5,348 bases of DNA from Phycisphaerales bacterium (GTDB lineage Bacteria > Planctomycetota > Phycisphaerae > SM23-33), in NCBI GenBank assembly GCA_003485185.1, contig DNAS01000067.1, positions 17,842 through 23,189 on the forward strand, read 5' to 3'. Position 1 is the first letter of the stretch; each line of letters starts with the position of its first letter. The position numbers and the translations under genes were made by a program. Of the stretch, positions 1-5,348 are shown one piece after another. The notes below the pieces were generated by a model that was not told where the DNA came from, did no database searches, and was given only the letters and a program-made list of their open reading frames with translations.

Positions 1-17
1 GCGGCGGGCTTTTTTTC
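1..17 (+). terminator. 3' half of a rho-independent terminator (cut by window edge)
   Basis: The window opens with the GC-rich run GCGGCGGGC followed directly by seven T residues. This is the usual form of the descending arm and U-tract of an intrinsic terminator for a plus-strand transcript. The ascending arm would lie before base 1, so the stem cannot be confirmed. It would end a gene upstream of the window and separate it from the DUF486 gene. Confidence 0.45.
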
Positions 18-101
18 GGCGGCAGGGGAAGGGATAATTCCGAGATTGCCGACAGCCCCGGCGGGTGTGCCGTCCCGGGCTTCCAGGCCGGAGCCAACCC
101 C

Positions 102-431
102 ATGTATACCGTCCTCCTGCTGACGATCTCCAACGTCTTCATGACTTTCGCGTGGTACGGGCACCTGAAGCACAAAACCATGCCCCTCTGGCTCGTCATC
201 CTCGCCAGTTGGCTGATCGCCTTCCCGGAGTACTGCTTCCAGGTTCCCGCCAACCGTCTGGGGCATGGGCAGTTCAACGCCGCCCAGCTCAAGACGATCC
301 AGGAGATCATCAGCCTGGCCGTCTTCAGCGTGTTCTCGGTGCTGTACCTGCGGGAGGAGTTCCGATGGAACTACCTGGTGGGCTTCGCGCTGATCGTAGC
401 CGCCGCGTTCTTCATCTTCCGGAAATGGTGA
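102..431 (+). CDS. DUF486 family small membrane protein (DMT superfamily)
   Basis: This encodes a 109-residue integral membrane protein of the DUF486 family, which is grouped with the drug/metabolite transporter superfamily. No substrate is established, so transport is only a family-level expectation. Four hydrophobic segments are visible at about residues 2-19, 28-46, 66-84 and 90-106. Family hallmarks are clear: FAWYGHLK (16-23), an EY..QVPANRLG stretch (43-54), AQLKTIQEII (61-70) and a C-terminal FFIF. The length is typical and the gene looks intact. The ATG is supported by GGAG at 90-93 with an 8-base spacer. GATAAT at 33-38 resembles a -10 box, but no convincing -35 is seen. The gene stands alone on the plus strand and converges on the aldo/keto reductase gene, 25 bases away. 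There is no functional link to the neighbours. Confidence 0.93.
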   Translation: MYTVLLLTISNVFMTFAWYGHLKHKTMPLWLVILASWLIAFPEYCFQVPANRLGHGQFNAAQLKTIQEIISLAVFSVFSVLYLREEFRWNYLVGFALIVAAAFFIFRKW

Positions 432-456
432 CCAATGCGCCGCTCCCGGCGGGGGA

Positions 457-1452
457 TCAGAGGTCCAGCGTCAGCCCGTCCAGCAGTTCGTCGATGCGGG
501 CCGTCTCCTCCGCGTCGAGCGCGAAGTTCAACGCGCCGGCGTTTTCCGTCGCTTGGCGTTCGTTGCGAGCGCCCACCAGGGCCGAGGTGATGCCGGGCCG
601 GCGGATCGTCCACTGGATGACCAGTTGCGCCAGCGTGGCCTTGTGGGCGGCCGCGATGGGGCGCAGCTCGTCAAGCAGGGCGTTGACCTTGCGGATATTG
701 TCGGGCTTGAAGAACGGATTGCTCGCCCGGTGGTCGCCCGGGCCGAACTGGTAGCCGGGCGTGATCTTGCCCGTCAGCAGCCCGCGCTGAAGCGGGCTGT
801 AGGGAATCACCGCCACCTTGTGCTCGATGCACCAGGGGAGGATGTCCTTCTCGGCGGCGCGGTTGACCATGCTGAAAGGAGGCTGGCTGGCCGCCAGCGG
901 CACGACGGCGTGGGCCTCGGCCATCTGCGCCGTCGTATAGTTGCTCACCCCGGCGGCGCGGACCTTGCCCTGCCGGATGAGCATCTCGACGGCGCCCATC
1001 GTCTCGGCGATCGGCGTGGTGGGGTCGGGCCAGTGGCACTGGTACAGGTCGATGTGATCGGTCCGCAGGCGGCGCAGGCTCCGCTCGCATTCCTCGATGA
1101 CGCTGTCAGGCCGGCTGTTGCGCATCACCTGGAGGGGGCGACCCTCGTTGTCGGTCGTGTCGAACCGCAACGTCCCCTCGCCCGGGCGGTCCCACCGCAG
1201 GCCGTACTTCGTCAGGATCTGCACCCGATCGCGGTTCTTCCCGACGGCCTTGGCGACCAGTTCCTCGCTGGCGCCGAAGCCATACACCGCAGCCGTGTCG
1301 ATGGTGGTGATGCCCAGCTCCATGGCCGTCTGGAGGGCGCGGATGGCCTGCTCTTCGTCCTGGCCGCCCCACATCCACCCGCCGATCGCCCACGCGCCGA
1401 ACGTGACGACCGAAACCTTGACTCCGCTGGTTCCCAATTCGCGATATTCCAT
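457..1452 (-). CDS. Aldo/keto reductase
   Basis: This is a 331-residue cytosolic NAD(P)H-dependent oxidoreductase with an (alpha/beta)8 barrel, expected to reduce aldehydes or ketones to alcohols. The real substrate is unknown. The catalytic tetrad is complete: Asp52 and Tyr57 in IDTAAVYG, Lys82 in LTKYG, and His140 in YQCHWPD. Cofactor-binding elements follow in order: GVSNY (168-172), Gln190, YSPLQRGLLTGK (218-229), and the C-terminal SALVGARN...ENAGA segment (290-307) that grips the nucleotide phosphate. The style (HWPDP, YSPLQRGLL) is closest to the bacterial AKR11/AKR12-like stress and sugar reductases such as YhdN/IolS, though I cannot assign a subfamily firmly. Length is normal and there is no sign of damage. 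The start is fixed by a near-perfect AGGAGG at 1458-1463 with a 5-base spacer. Its 5' leader holds a heptamer repeat and a nested palindrome, and the tRNA-Ser gene lies further upstream on the same strand. Confidence 0.95.
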   Translation of the reverse strand: MEYRELGTSGVKVSVVTFGAWAIGGWMWGGQDEEQAIRALQTAMELGITTIDTAAVYGFGASEELVAKAVGKNRDRVQILTKYGLRWDRPGEGTLRFDTTDNEGRPLQVMRNSRPDSVIEECERSLRRLRTDHIDLYQCHWPDPTTPIAETMGAVEMLIRQGKVRAAGVSNYTTAQMAEAHAVVPLAASQPPFSMVNRAAEKDILPWCIEHKVAVIPYSPLQRGLLTGKITPGYQFGPGDHRASNPFFKPDNIRKVNALLDELRPIAAAHKATLAQLVIQWTIRRPGITSALVGARNERQATENAGALNFALDAEETARIDELLDGLTLDL

Positions 1453-1469
1453 CCGAACCTCCTACGGAT

Positions 1470-1504
1470 TACAGACCACAGGCTACAGGCTACAGACCAC
1501 AGGT
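1470..1504. repeat. Heptanucleotide tandem repeat, five units
   Basis: On the plus strand five consecutive 7-bp units can be read in register from 1470 with consensus YACAGRY: TACAGAC, CACAGGC, TACAGGC, TACAGAC, then CACAGGT. A degenerate sixth unit, TACGGAT, occupies 1463-1469 and touches the Shine-Dalgarno site of the aldo/keto reductase gene. The array would be in the 5' leader of the reductase if transcription starts further upstream. Seven-base units in a non-coding leader could change copy number by slippage without affecting a reading frame. No function can be read directly. Confidence 0.8.
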
Positions 1505-1505
1505 A

Positions 1506-1580
1506 GGTGCCACGGCCAAGCGCTGTTTGCTTGGCCGTGCGGAAGACACCCTCAAGCACACGACGCTTGAGGGTGGCACC
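1506..1580. repeat. Nested palindrome: two hairpins inside an outer stem (REP/BIME-like)
   Basis: The ends GGTGCCAC (1506-1513) and GTGGCACC (1573-1580) are perfect inverted repeats. Inside are two perfect 11-bp hairpins with 7-base loops: CACGGCCAAGC (1511-1521) with its complement at 1529-1539, and CACCCTCAAGC (1547-1557) with its complement at 1565-1575. A 7-base spacer (1540-1546) separates them. The outer stem shares three bases at each end with the inner stems, so the alternatives are a three-way junction or two longer independent hairpins. The two hairpins are inverted relatives of each other, as in bacterial REP pairs. The element lies between the tRNA-Ser 3' end and the reductase gene. 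It lacks a T-tract, so it is not a standard intrinsic terminator, though its RNA could still affect read-through or stability. Confidence 0.85.
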
Positions 1581-1617
1581 CGCTCCCGCTCCAGGCTCCC
1601 GGCTACTGGATACGAAA

Positions 1618-1704
1618 CGGTAGGGGTGGGATTCGAACCCACGGTACCCTTACGGGCACACCGGTTTTCAAGACCGGCTCCTTAAACCGCTCGGACACCC
1701 TACC
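1618..1704 (-). tRNA. tRNA-Ser, anticodon UGA
   Basis: The minus strand folds into a complete class II tRNA of 87 nt. The acceptor stem is GGTAGGG (1698-1704) paired perfectly with CCCTACC (1619-1625), and discriminator G is at 1618 as expected for serine tRNAs. The T arm is GTGGG-TTCGAAT-CCCAC (1626-1642), and the anticodon stem CCGGT/ACCGG has loop CTTGAAA. The anticodon TGA is at 1668-1670 and reads UCA, and probably other UCN codons by wobble. The long variable arm of serine tRNAs is present, with a 6-bp stem (GTGCCC/GGGTAC, one G-U pair) closed by GTAA. CCA is not encoded: TTT follows the discriminator, so the end must be added enzymatically. No T-run follows the gene. Confidence 0.97.
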
Positions 1705-1809
1705 CCAAGGCGGCGTTCGATCCTGATTCTGTGCTGTCATTCCGTGATTTTCCAGTGTCTTTCGTCCCTTGCGGGCAGGAGCAATGGGGGGGAGGGAAAG
1801 TCCCTGTCG

Positions 1810-4260
1810 TCAAACACGGTGTTCGTCGGAAGACTCGGGCACGCGCGGAAGCAAACGGGCAAAGAGCGCCGCCAGCACATAGCAGACGACGGCCGTCAGC
1901 GTCAGGACGGAAAAGCCCCACTGCATCGCCAGGAGCGGAGCGGCCACCGTCGCCCCGACCGAGGCAAAGCCGTTGACGGCCCAGGCCCACGGCACGAGCG
2001 CCGGGGCGGCTGTGCCGACCTGTCGCAGCGCCAGGGGGAACATGTGCCCCATGGCCAGGGCCAACGGCGCGATGGCGGCAGCGGCCAGCAGGAACCGCAG
2101 CGCGATCGGCTGGGCCTGCGTCCGCGCCAACCAGCCGTCCAGAAAGAAAAGATAGACTGCCGCCACCAGCACGACGGTCAGGCCCGCTGCGCACGCAGTG
2201 CATCGTGGCTGGCTGCGCCATCGCAGGCTCAGCAGGCTGCCTCCGCCCGCGAAGATCAGGAAGCTGCTGATGACCAGCGCCGCGGAGTAGATCGGGTGGG
2301 CCAGGTACAGCACGAGCTTCTGGAGGAAACCCATCTCGAGCAGCATGAATCCCGCGCCGATCATGAGGAAGTAGCCCATCGCCGCCGTCCGCCCCGGCGT
2401 TCCGCGCAACGCCCTTACGCCCGGCAGAAGGGGGGCGACGATCAGCACAGCCGCCAGGAGGATCGCTTGTCCCAGGGCGGCGAACGCCAGCAGATAGCCC
2501 AGTTCCAGGAAGTCCCGGGCGCGCGGACCAAGCCGCTTGTGCATGGCCGCATATTGCCGCCACCCCAGGAAGTGGAAGAAGTACGGCTTGTCGTCCGTCG
2601 GAGCCGCCACGCAATAGCCCAGGGCAGCCAGGTCGGCCTCCTGGGACTCGGAAATGTAAAACAGCGGGTCGGCAAGGTAGCGGTCCCTGTCCGGACCCAA
2701 CAGCGCGCGGGCGCCTTCGACATAATAATCCCGTTCTTCTTTTTTCACGTCGGCCTCCGCTTTCTCCAGGCCGGGCAGGATGCACACGTCTGCCGGCACG
2801 GTCTCGGCGAACTGCCGGATTCTCAGGATTTCCTTCCCATCCAGCGGATGGTTCGATGCCAGCACCGTCACGGTGAAAAGGTTCCGGATCGTCGCAAGGC
2901 GTTGCGCCGGGTCCTTTCCGCGCCCGCGAAGCGCCTGGGCGGCCGTGTCCAACACACGCAATCCCTCCCGCGGCAGGTCGGCGCAGCGCGTGACCACCAG
3001 AACGCCGCGGTTGTCCAGCCGGTCCAGCATGGCCGTGAACGCCTCGACCGTATAGAGATACGATTCCTCCATCGCCCGAAGCCCGCCGGCCGCTGAGCCG
3101 TCGCCCGCAAGCTGGATGACATCGAACGTCTTGTCAGTCCCCGCGAGATACCCCCGCGGTTCGACATTGCGGACGGTCACGCCAGGCTTGCGGTAGATGT
3201 CGCCGCCGAGCGACGCCAGCGGTCCCGCCATCGCCGCGATGAGCTGCGGGTTGCTTTCCAGCGCCGTTACCTCGCGGCTGCGATGGTACAGCGCCAAGCC
3301 GATTTGCTCTCCCCCGCCGGCGCCGAGGATCAGCACTCGCGGCCGCTCGCGCAGGTGGTAGGCGACGGCCGAGGTGGTGTAGTCCATGAATGCCCAGTCG
3401 GACGGCGTGTCGCACCGGAAGAGGGAGCCCAGCTTTTCCCCGTCCAGGAGAACGAGCGATTGCGGGGGCATCAGGAACGGACACGCCACGCCCAGGCCCG
3501 GTCCCGAGTGAATGACCTGTCCCGTGACGACGTCGAGTCTGCCCAACGGTCCCTCGGAACGGTGGACAATCTCTGTTTTCGGCGTCTCGAGAAGCATGGA
3601 GAGCGTCTTGTATTCCGACATCTTCGGTTCGTACGGTGTGCCAAAGCCCACGGCAATCAGGACGACGGCCAGCGCGCCGCCCGCGGCTGCGATGCCCGTT
3701 CGCCGCCACGACAGAACCGCGGCGCACGCGCAATACCCCGCGGCAGCCGTCGCCAGCAAAAGCTGGCTCGTGCTCAGCACGTGCATCAGTACGACGGCTC
3801 CGAGCGCGCCGATTCCGGAACCGACCAGGTTGGCCACATAATGCCCCGTCACCCGCTGGGGACGATCCATCAGCGCAATGCCGATCGCGGACGCAGCCAG
3901 GAAAAAAGGCGCGAACAGGAGCAATTGCAGCATCGCGGCGTTCCAGAACTGCGAGAAATCCCATGCGAGGCGCCGCATGTTCAACGGGACGCATTCGGCT
4001 ACGCGCAGGAGGAGCGGCACGCTGATCGCAAACGCCCCCGCCAAACCCGCGAAGCAGGCGCGCGGGCGCGCCAGGACACGCCGCCGCAGAAGGGTCAGCA
4101 TCGTGCCGCTGGCGCCGAAGCCCAGCAGCGCGATGCTGATGATGAGGTACGCGAAATGGTGCCAGAACTTCAGCGAAAGCGCCCTCATCAGGCCGAGCTC
4201 CAGCGCGAGCACCGCCAGGGACAGAAGGGCAACGGCCAGACGGGTTCGCCAGCGGGGCAT
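1810..4260 (-). CDS. Multi-pass membrane protein with central spermidine-synthase-like AdoMet-fold domain
   Basis: About 816 residues, counted from the ATG at 4260. Predicted helices lie near residues 8-25, 37-58, 70-86, 108-130, 142-162, 167-184 and 190-207. A soluble part follows (208-585), then helices near 586-612, 626-647, 657-679, 690-707, 719-741, 753-778 and 782-803. The soluble part has an AdoMet-type Rossmann core: VLILGAGGG with glycines at 313-317, the ribose-binding-type Glu335 in ALESNP, and FDVIQLAGDGS from 379. YLYTVEAF (401-408) and TDDKPYFFH (555-563) recur, as I recall, in large bacterial spermidine-synthase-like membrane proteins of unknown function. Classical spermidine synthases have an aspartate in a D-S/T-x-D-P motif. 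Here that segment reads LAGDGS, so polyamine synthesis is doubtful. The gene starts 10 bases after the isoaspartyl methyltransferase stop codon and is very probably co-transcribed. An alternative TTG at 4293 would add 11 residues but has no ribosome site. Family assignment is good; function is unknown. Confidence 0.88.
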   Translation of the reverse strand: MPRWRTRLAVALLSLAVLALELGLMRALSLKFWHHFAYLIISIALLGFGASGTMLTLLRRRVLARPRACFAGLAGAFAISVPLLLRVAECVPLNMRRLAWDFSQFWNAAMLQLLLFAPFFLAASAIGIALMDRPQRVTGHYVANLVGSGIGALGAVVLMHVLSTSQLLLATAAAGYCACAAVLSWRRTGIAAAGGALAVVLIAVGFGTPYEPKMSEYKTLSMLLETPKTEIVHRSEGPLGRLDVVTGQVIHSGPGLGVACPFLMPPQSLVLLDGEKLGSLFRCDTPSDWAFMDYTTSAVAYHLRERPRVLILGAGGGEQIGLALYHRSREVTALESNPQLIAAMAGPLASLGGDIYRKPGVTVRNVEPRGYLAGTDKTFDVIQLAGDGSAAGGLRAMEESYLYTVEAFTAMLDRLDNRGVLVVTRCADLPREGLRVLDTAAQALRGRGKDPAQRLATIRNLFTVTVLASNHPLDGKEILRIRQFAETVPADVCILPGLEKAEADVKKEERDYYVEGARALLGPDRDRYLADPLFYISESQEADLAALGYCVAAPTDDKPYFFHFLGWRQYAAMHKRLGPRARDFLELGYLLAFAALGQAILLAAVLIVAPLLPGVRALRGTPGRTAAMGYFLMIGAGFMLLEMGFLQKLVLYLAHPIYSAALVISSFLIFAGGGSLLSLRWRSQPRCTACAAGLTVVLVAAVYLFFLDGWLARTQAQPIALRFLLAAAAIAPLALAMGHMFPLALRQVGTAAPALVPWAWAVNGFASVGATVAAPLLAMQWGFSVLTLTAVVCYVLAALFARLLPRVPESSDEHRV

Positions 4261-4268
4261 TGGGGTCG

Positions 4269-4272
4269 CCTT
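4269..4272 (-). promoter_or_regulatory. Ribosome binding site fixing the ATG at 4260
   Basis: Reading the minus strand, AAGG lies 8 bases before the ATG at 4258-4260 and overlaps the TAA stop codon (4271-4273) of the upstream methyltransferase gene. The upstream in-frame TTG at 4293 has no purine-rich site ahead of it. The overlap of stop codon and ribosome site suggests translational coupling of the two genes. Confidence 0.55.
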
Positions 4273-5158
4273 ATGATTTGGTCTTGCGGACAAACGGCAC
4301 GAATTGAACAGCCATCAATCGCTGCGCGCTCAACCTGCCGTCCGAGTCCTTTTTCACCAGCACCAGCGACTGGATTGAAAACGGCGCACCGATGGGGATG
4401 ACCATTCTTCCGCCCGGCGCGAGCTGCTTGAGCAAGGGCGGGGGAATCTGTCCGGCGGCCGCCGTGACGATGATCGCGTCAAAGTCCACGTCCTCGGGCC
4501 AGCCGTAATATCCGTCGCCGTGACGCACCTTCACCACGTCGTAGCCGAGACGTTTCAATCGTTCGGCGGCGGAATCGGCGAGTTCGTTGATGATCTCGAT
4601 GGTGTAGACATGCGGCGTGAGATGCGCCAGGACGGCGGCCTGATAGCCCGATCCTGTGCCGATTTCCAACACCCGCGAGTCGCTCTTCAGTTCGAGCAGT
4701 CGGGTCATCTCGGCGACGATATACGGCTGGGAAATGGTCTGCCCGTGGCCGATGGGCAGCGGGCAGTCGTCGTATGCGGAACCTGCCAGCCTCGCGTCCA
4801 CGAACTCGTGGCGCGGCACGGCAGCCATCACGTCCAGGATGCGCTGGTCCGCCAGGCCATACCTGCGAATGGTGCGGACCATCGCGTCGCGCTCTTTCTG
4901 GCGGGCGGTGGATTTCGGCGGCTCCCACGAGGCAAGCGGCTGGGATTCCGCGGGCCTGCTCGCGGGTTGCGACGCCGGCGCGGAGTCGGGCATGGTGGCT
5001 GAATCGGATTCCGACCGCGTTTCGATGTCCGGTTCTTGACCCTCAGGGGGGATCAGGCGCGGTTCGGTGTTCTCGGGCAGCCACAGCCAAATCGCCGCCA
5101 GTCCGCAAACCGCCACCGCGCAAACCAGCAGTCGGGACCAGTCGTGCCGGTGCGTCAT
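4271..5158 (-). CDS. pcm: Membrane-anchored protein-L-isoaspartate O-methyltransferase
   Basis: This 295-residue protein belongs to the family that methylates L-isoaspartyl (and D-aspartyl) residues with S-adenosylmethionine, which starts repair of age-damaged proteins. The core (about 88-290) is canonical: the VRTIRRYGLADQRILDVM helix, VPRHEFVD (114-121), GQTISQP (139-145), AdoMet motif I VLEIGTGSGYQ (163-173), Glu188 in YTIE, HGDGYYG (213-219), and GGRMVIPIG (249-257). Ahead of it, residues 10-27 form one hydrophobic segment followed by a linker (28-87) rich in Pro, Ala, Ser and acidic residues. The usual cytosolic enzyme is about 210-220 residues and lacks this extension. No good lipobox is seen, so this is an uncleaved anchor or a signal peptide. 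Basic residues before the helix and acidic ones after it suggest that the catalytic domain faces outward. The ATG is preceded by GGTGA (5162-5166), matching the 3' part of the anti-Shine-Dalgarno complement. It is the first gene of a likely operon with the large membrane protein. Confidence 0.95.
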   Translation of the reverse strand: MTHRHDWSRLLVCAVAVCGLAAIWLWLPENTEPRLIPPEGQEPDIETRSESDSATMPDSAPASQPASRPAESQPLASWEPPKSTARQKERDAMVRTIRRYGLADQRILDVMAAVPRHEFVDARLAGSAYDDCPLPIGHGQTISQPYIVAEMTRLLELKSDSRVLEIGTGSGYQAAVLAHLTPHVYTIEIINELADSAAERLKRLGYDVVKVRHGDGYYGWPEDVDFDAIIVTAAAGQIPPPLLKQLAPGGRMVIPIGAPFSIQSLVLVKKDSDGRLSAQRLMAVQFVPFVRKTKS

Positions 5159-5202
5159 TGTTCACCGCCTGAGGCGCAGCCCCAAAGCGCTTCCGATATT
5201 CC

Positions 5203-5264
5203 ATTCTTCTTCCCCCAAGGGCAGCGCGGCAACTTTTGTGAGATTTTTTTGACGAAGGTATTTT
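5203..5264 (-). promoter_or_regulatory. Possible promoter with upstream A-tracts for the methyltransferase operon
   Basis: On the minus strand, TTGCCG (5227-5232) and AAGAAT (5203-5208) resemble -35 and -10 boxes (four of six matches each) with an 18-base spacer. Immediately upstream, 5233-5264 is a sharply AT-rich patch in otherwise GC-rich DNA. It has A-tracts of 4, 7 and 4 bases at 5234-5237, 5244-5250 and 5261-5264, like an UP element or bend. It would give a leader of about 40 bases ahead of the ATG. The box matches are weak; the AT-rich patch is the firmer observation. Confidence 0.3.
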
Positions 5265-5305
5265 CGCGTGGGTCGCTGCCGGGACAGCACCTCCAGGAAA
5301 TGCAA

Positions 5306-5345
5306 GCGACCGAGGCGGGGGACGAATCGCCCCTGCCTCGGTCGC
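5306..5345 (-). terminator. Strong hairpin, probable terminator of a gene beyond the right edge
   Basis: GCGACCGAGGC (5306-5316) pairs perfectly with GCCTCGGTCGC (5335-5345). The stem continues through a G-U pair (5317/5334) and four more G-C pairs (5318-5321 with 5330-5333), making 16 bp around an 8-base loop. On the minus strand it is followed by TTGCATTT, a short and imperfect T-rich tail. Its place just ahead of the methyltransferase promoter region fits the terminator of a previous minus-strand gene. The plus-strand tail is cut by the window edge, so a plus-strand or bidirectional role is not excluded. Confidence 0.5.
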
Positions 5346-5348
5346 AAT

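Noticed and set aside
438..451. Small hairpin CGCCG/CGGCG between the two convergent genes, as a bidirectional terminator
   Set aside because: The stem is only 5 bp with a 4-base loop and there is no T-tract on either strand. Such stems are common by chance in GC-rich DNA.
553..1506. Plus-strand open frame of 317 codons opposite the aldo/keto reductase
   Set aside because: The opposite strand encodes a complete reductase with all catalytic residues. Long antisense frames are expected in GC-rich genes, and this one has no recognisable motif.
1453..1617. CRISPR array, because of spaced short repeats
   Set aside because: The repeats are contiguous 7-mers and inverted arms. There are no repeat-spacer units of CRISPR length and no cas genes.
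1793..1805. AGGGA/TCCCT hairpin after the membrane protein stop codon, as a terminator
   Set aside because: A 5-bp stem with a 3-base loop and no following T-run is too weak to call.
1700..2785. Minus-strand open frame of 361 codons overlapping the membrane protein gene and the tRNA
   Set aside because: It is out of frame with the membrane protein, overlaps the tRNA, has low-complexity Gly/Arg/Pro composition and shows no family motif.
1744..3096. Plus-strand open frame of 450 codons, and another at 3283-4401, opposite the large membrane protein
   Set aside because: Both are rich in Arg, Gln and Ala, lack domains, and shadow a gene with clear helices and a Rossmann core on the other strand.
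4261..4293. TTG at 4293 as start of the membrane protein
   Set aside because: It would overlap the methyltransferase gene by 23 bases, has no ribosome site, and adds 11 residues without hydrophobic or family character. The ATG at 4260 has AAGG at a good distance.
5162..5347. Minus-strand open frame of 61 codons ending 3 bases before the methyltransferase ATG
   Set aside because: It starts only with a TTG at the window edge, runs through a 16-bp hairpin and an A-tract patch, is rich in Arg with no recognisable domain, and fits non-coding leader better. It could be the tail of an off-window gene, but nothing positive supports that.

Overview
The window is GC-rich bacterial chromosomal DNA with ordinary, densely packed genes. 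Two things suggest a planctomycete-like or similar environmental lineage: a giant membrane protein with a spermidine-synthase-like domain, and small intergenic repeats (a heptamer array and a nested palindrome). This is an impression from gene content and style. No phylogenetic marker is present, and the only RNA gene, tRNA-Ser, is too short to place the organism.

Layout from left to right. Bases 1-17 look like the 3' half of a terminator for a plus-strand gene outside the window. A small four-helix membrane protein (DUF486, DMT superfamily) lies on the plus strand at 102-431. Everything after it is on the minus strand. An aldo/keto reductase (457-1452) converges on the DUF486 gene, with 25 bases between them. 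The 165-base gap upstream of the reductase (1453-1617) holds a strong Shine-Dalgarno site, a 7-bp tandem repeat and a 75-bp palindrome made of two hairpins inside an outer stem. Next comes tRNA-Ser(UGA) at 1618-1704. The gap 1705-1809 holds nothing I can call.

The main unit is a two-gene minus-strand operon at 1810-5158. The first gene encodes a protein-L-isoaspartate O-methyltransferase with an N-terminal membrane anchor and a Pro/Ala/Ser-rich linker. Ten bases later starts an ~816-residue protein with about seven predicted helices, a spermidine-synthase-like Rossmann domain, and about seven more helices. The 190 bases upstream hold a strong hairpin at the right edge, probably the terminator of the previous gene, and an A-tract-rich segment that may be the operon's promoter.

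The most interesting point is topology. By the positive-inside rule, both operon proteins appear to place their AdoMet-fold domains outside the cytoplasmic membrane. One possible reading is an envelope protein-repair or modification pair, in which the multi-helix protein supports, senses or supplies the anchored isoaspartyl methyltransferase. This is inference; the families, the domain order and the charge pattern are what the sequence shows. The second point of interest is the 75-bp palindrome: its two hairpins are mirror-image relatives that differ by a base-triplet change compensated in both arms.
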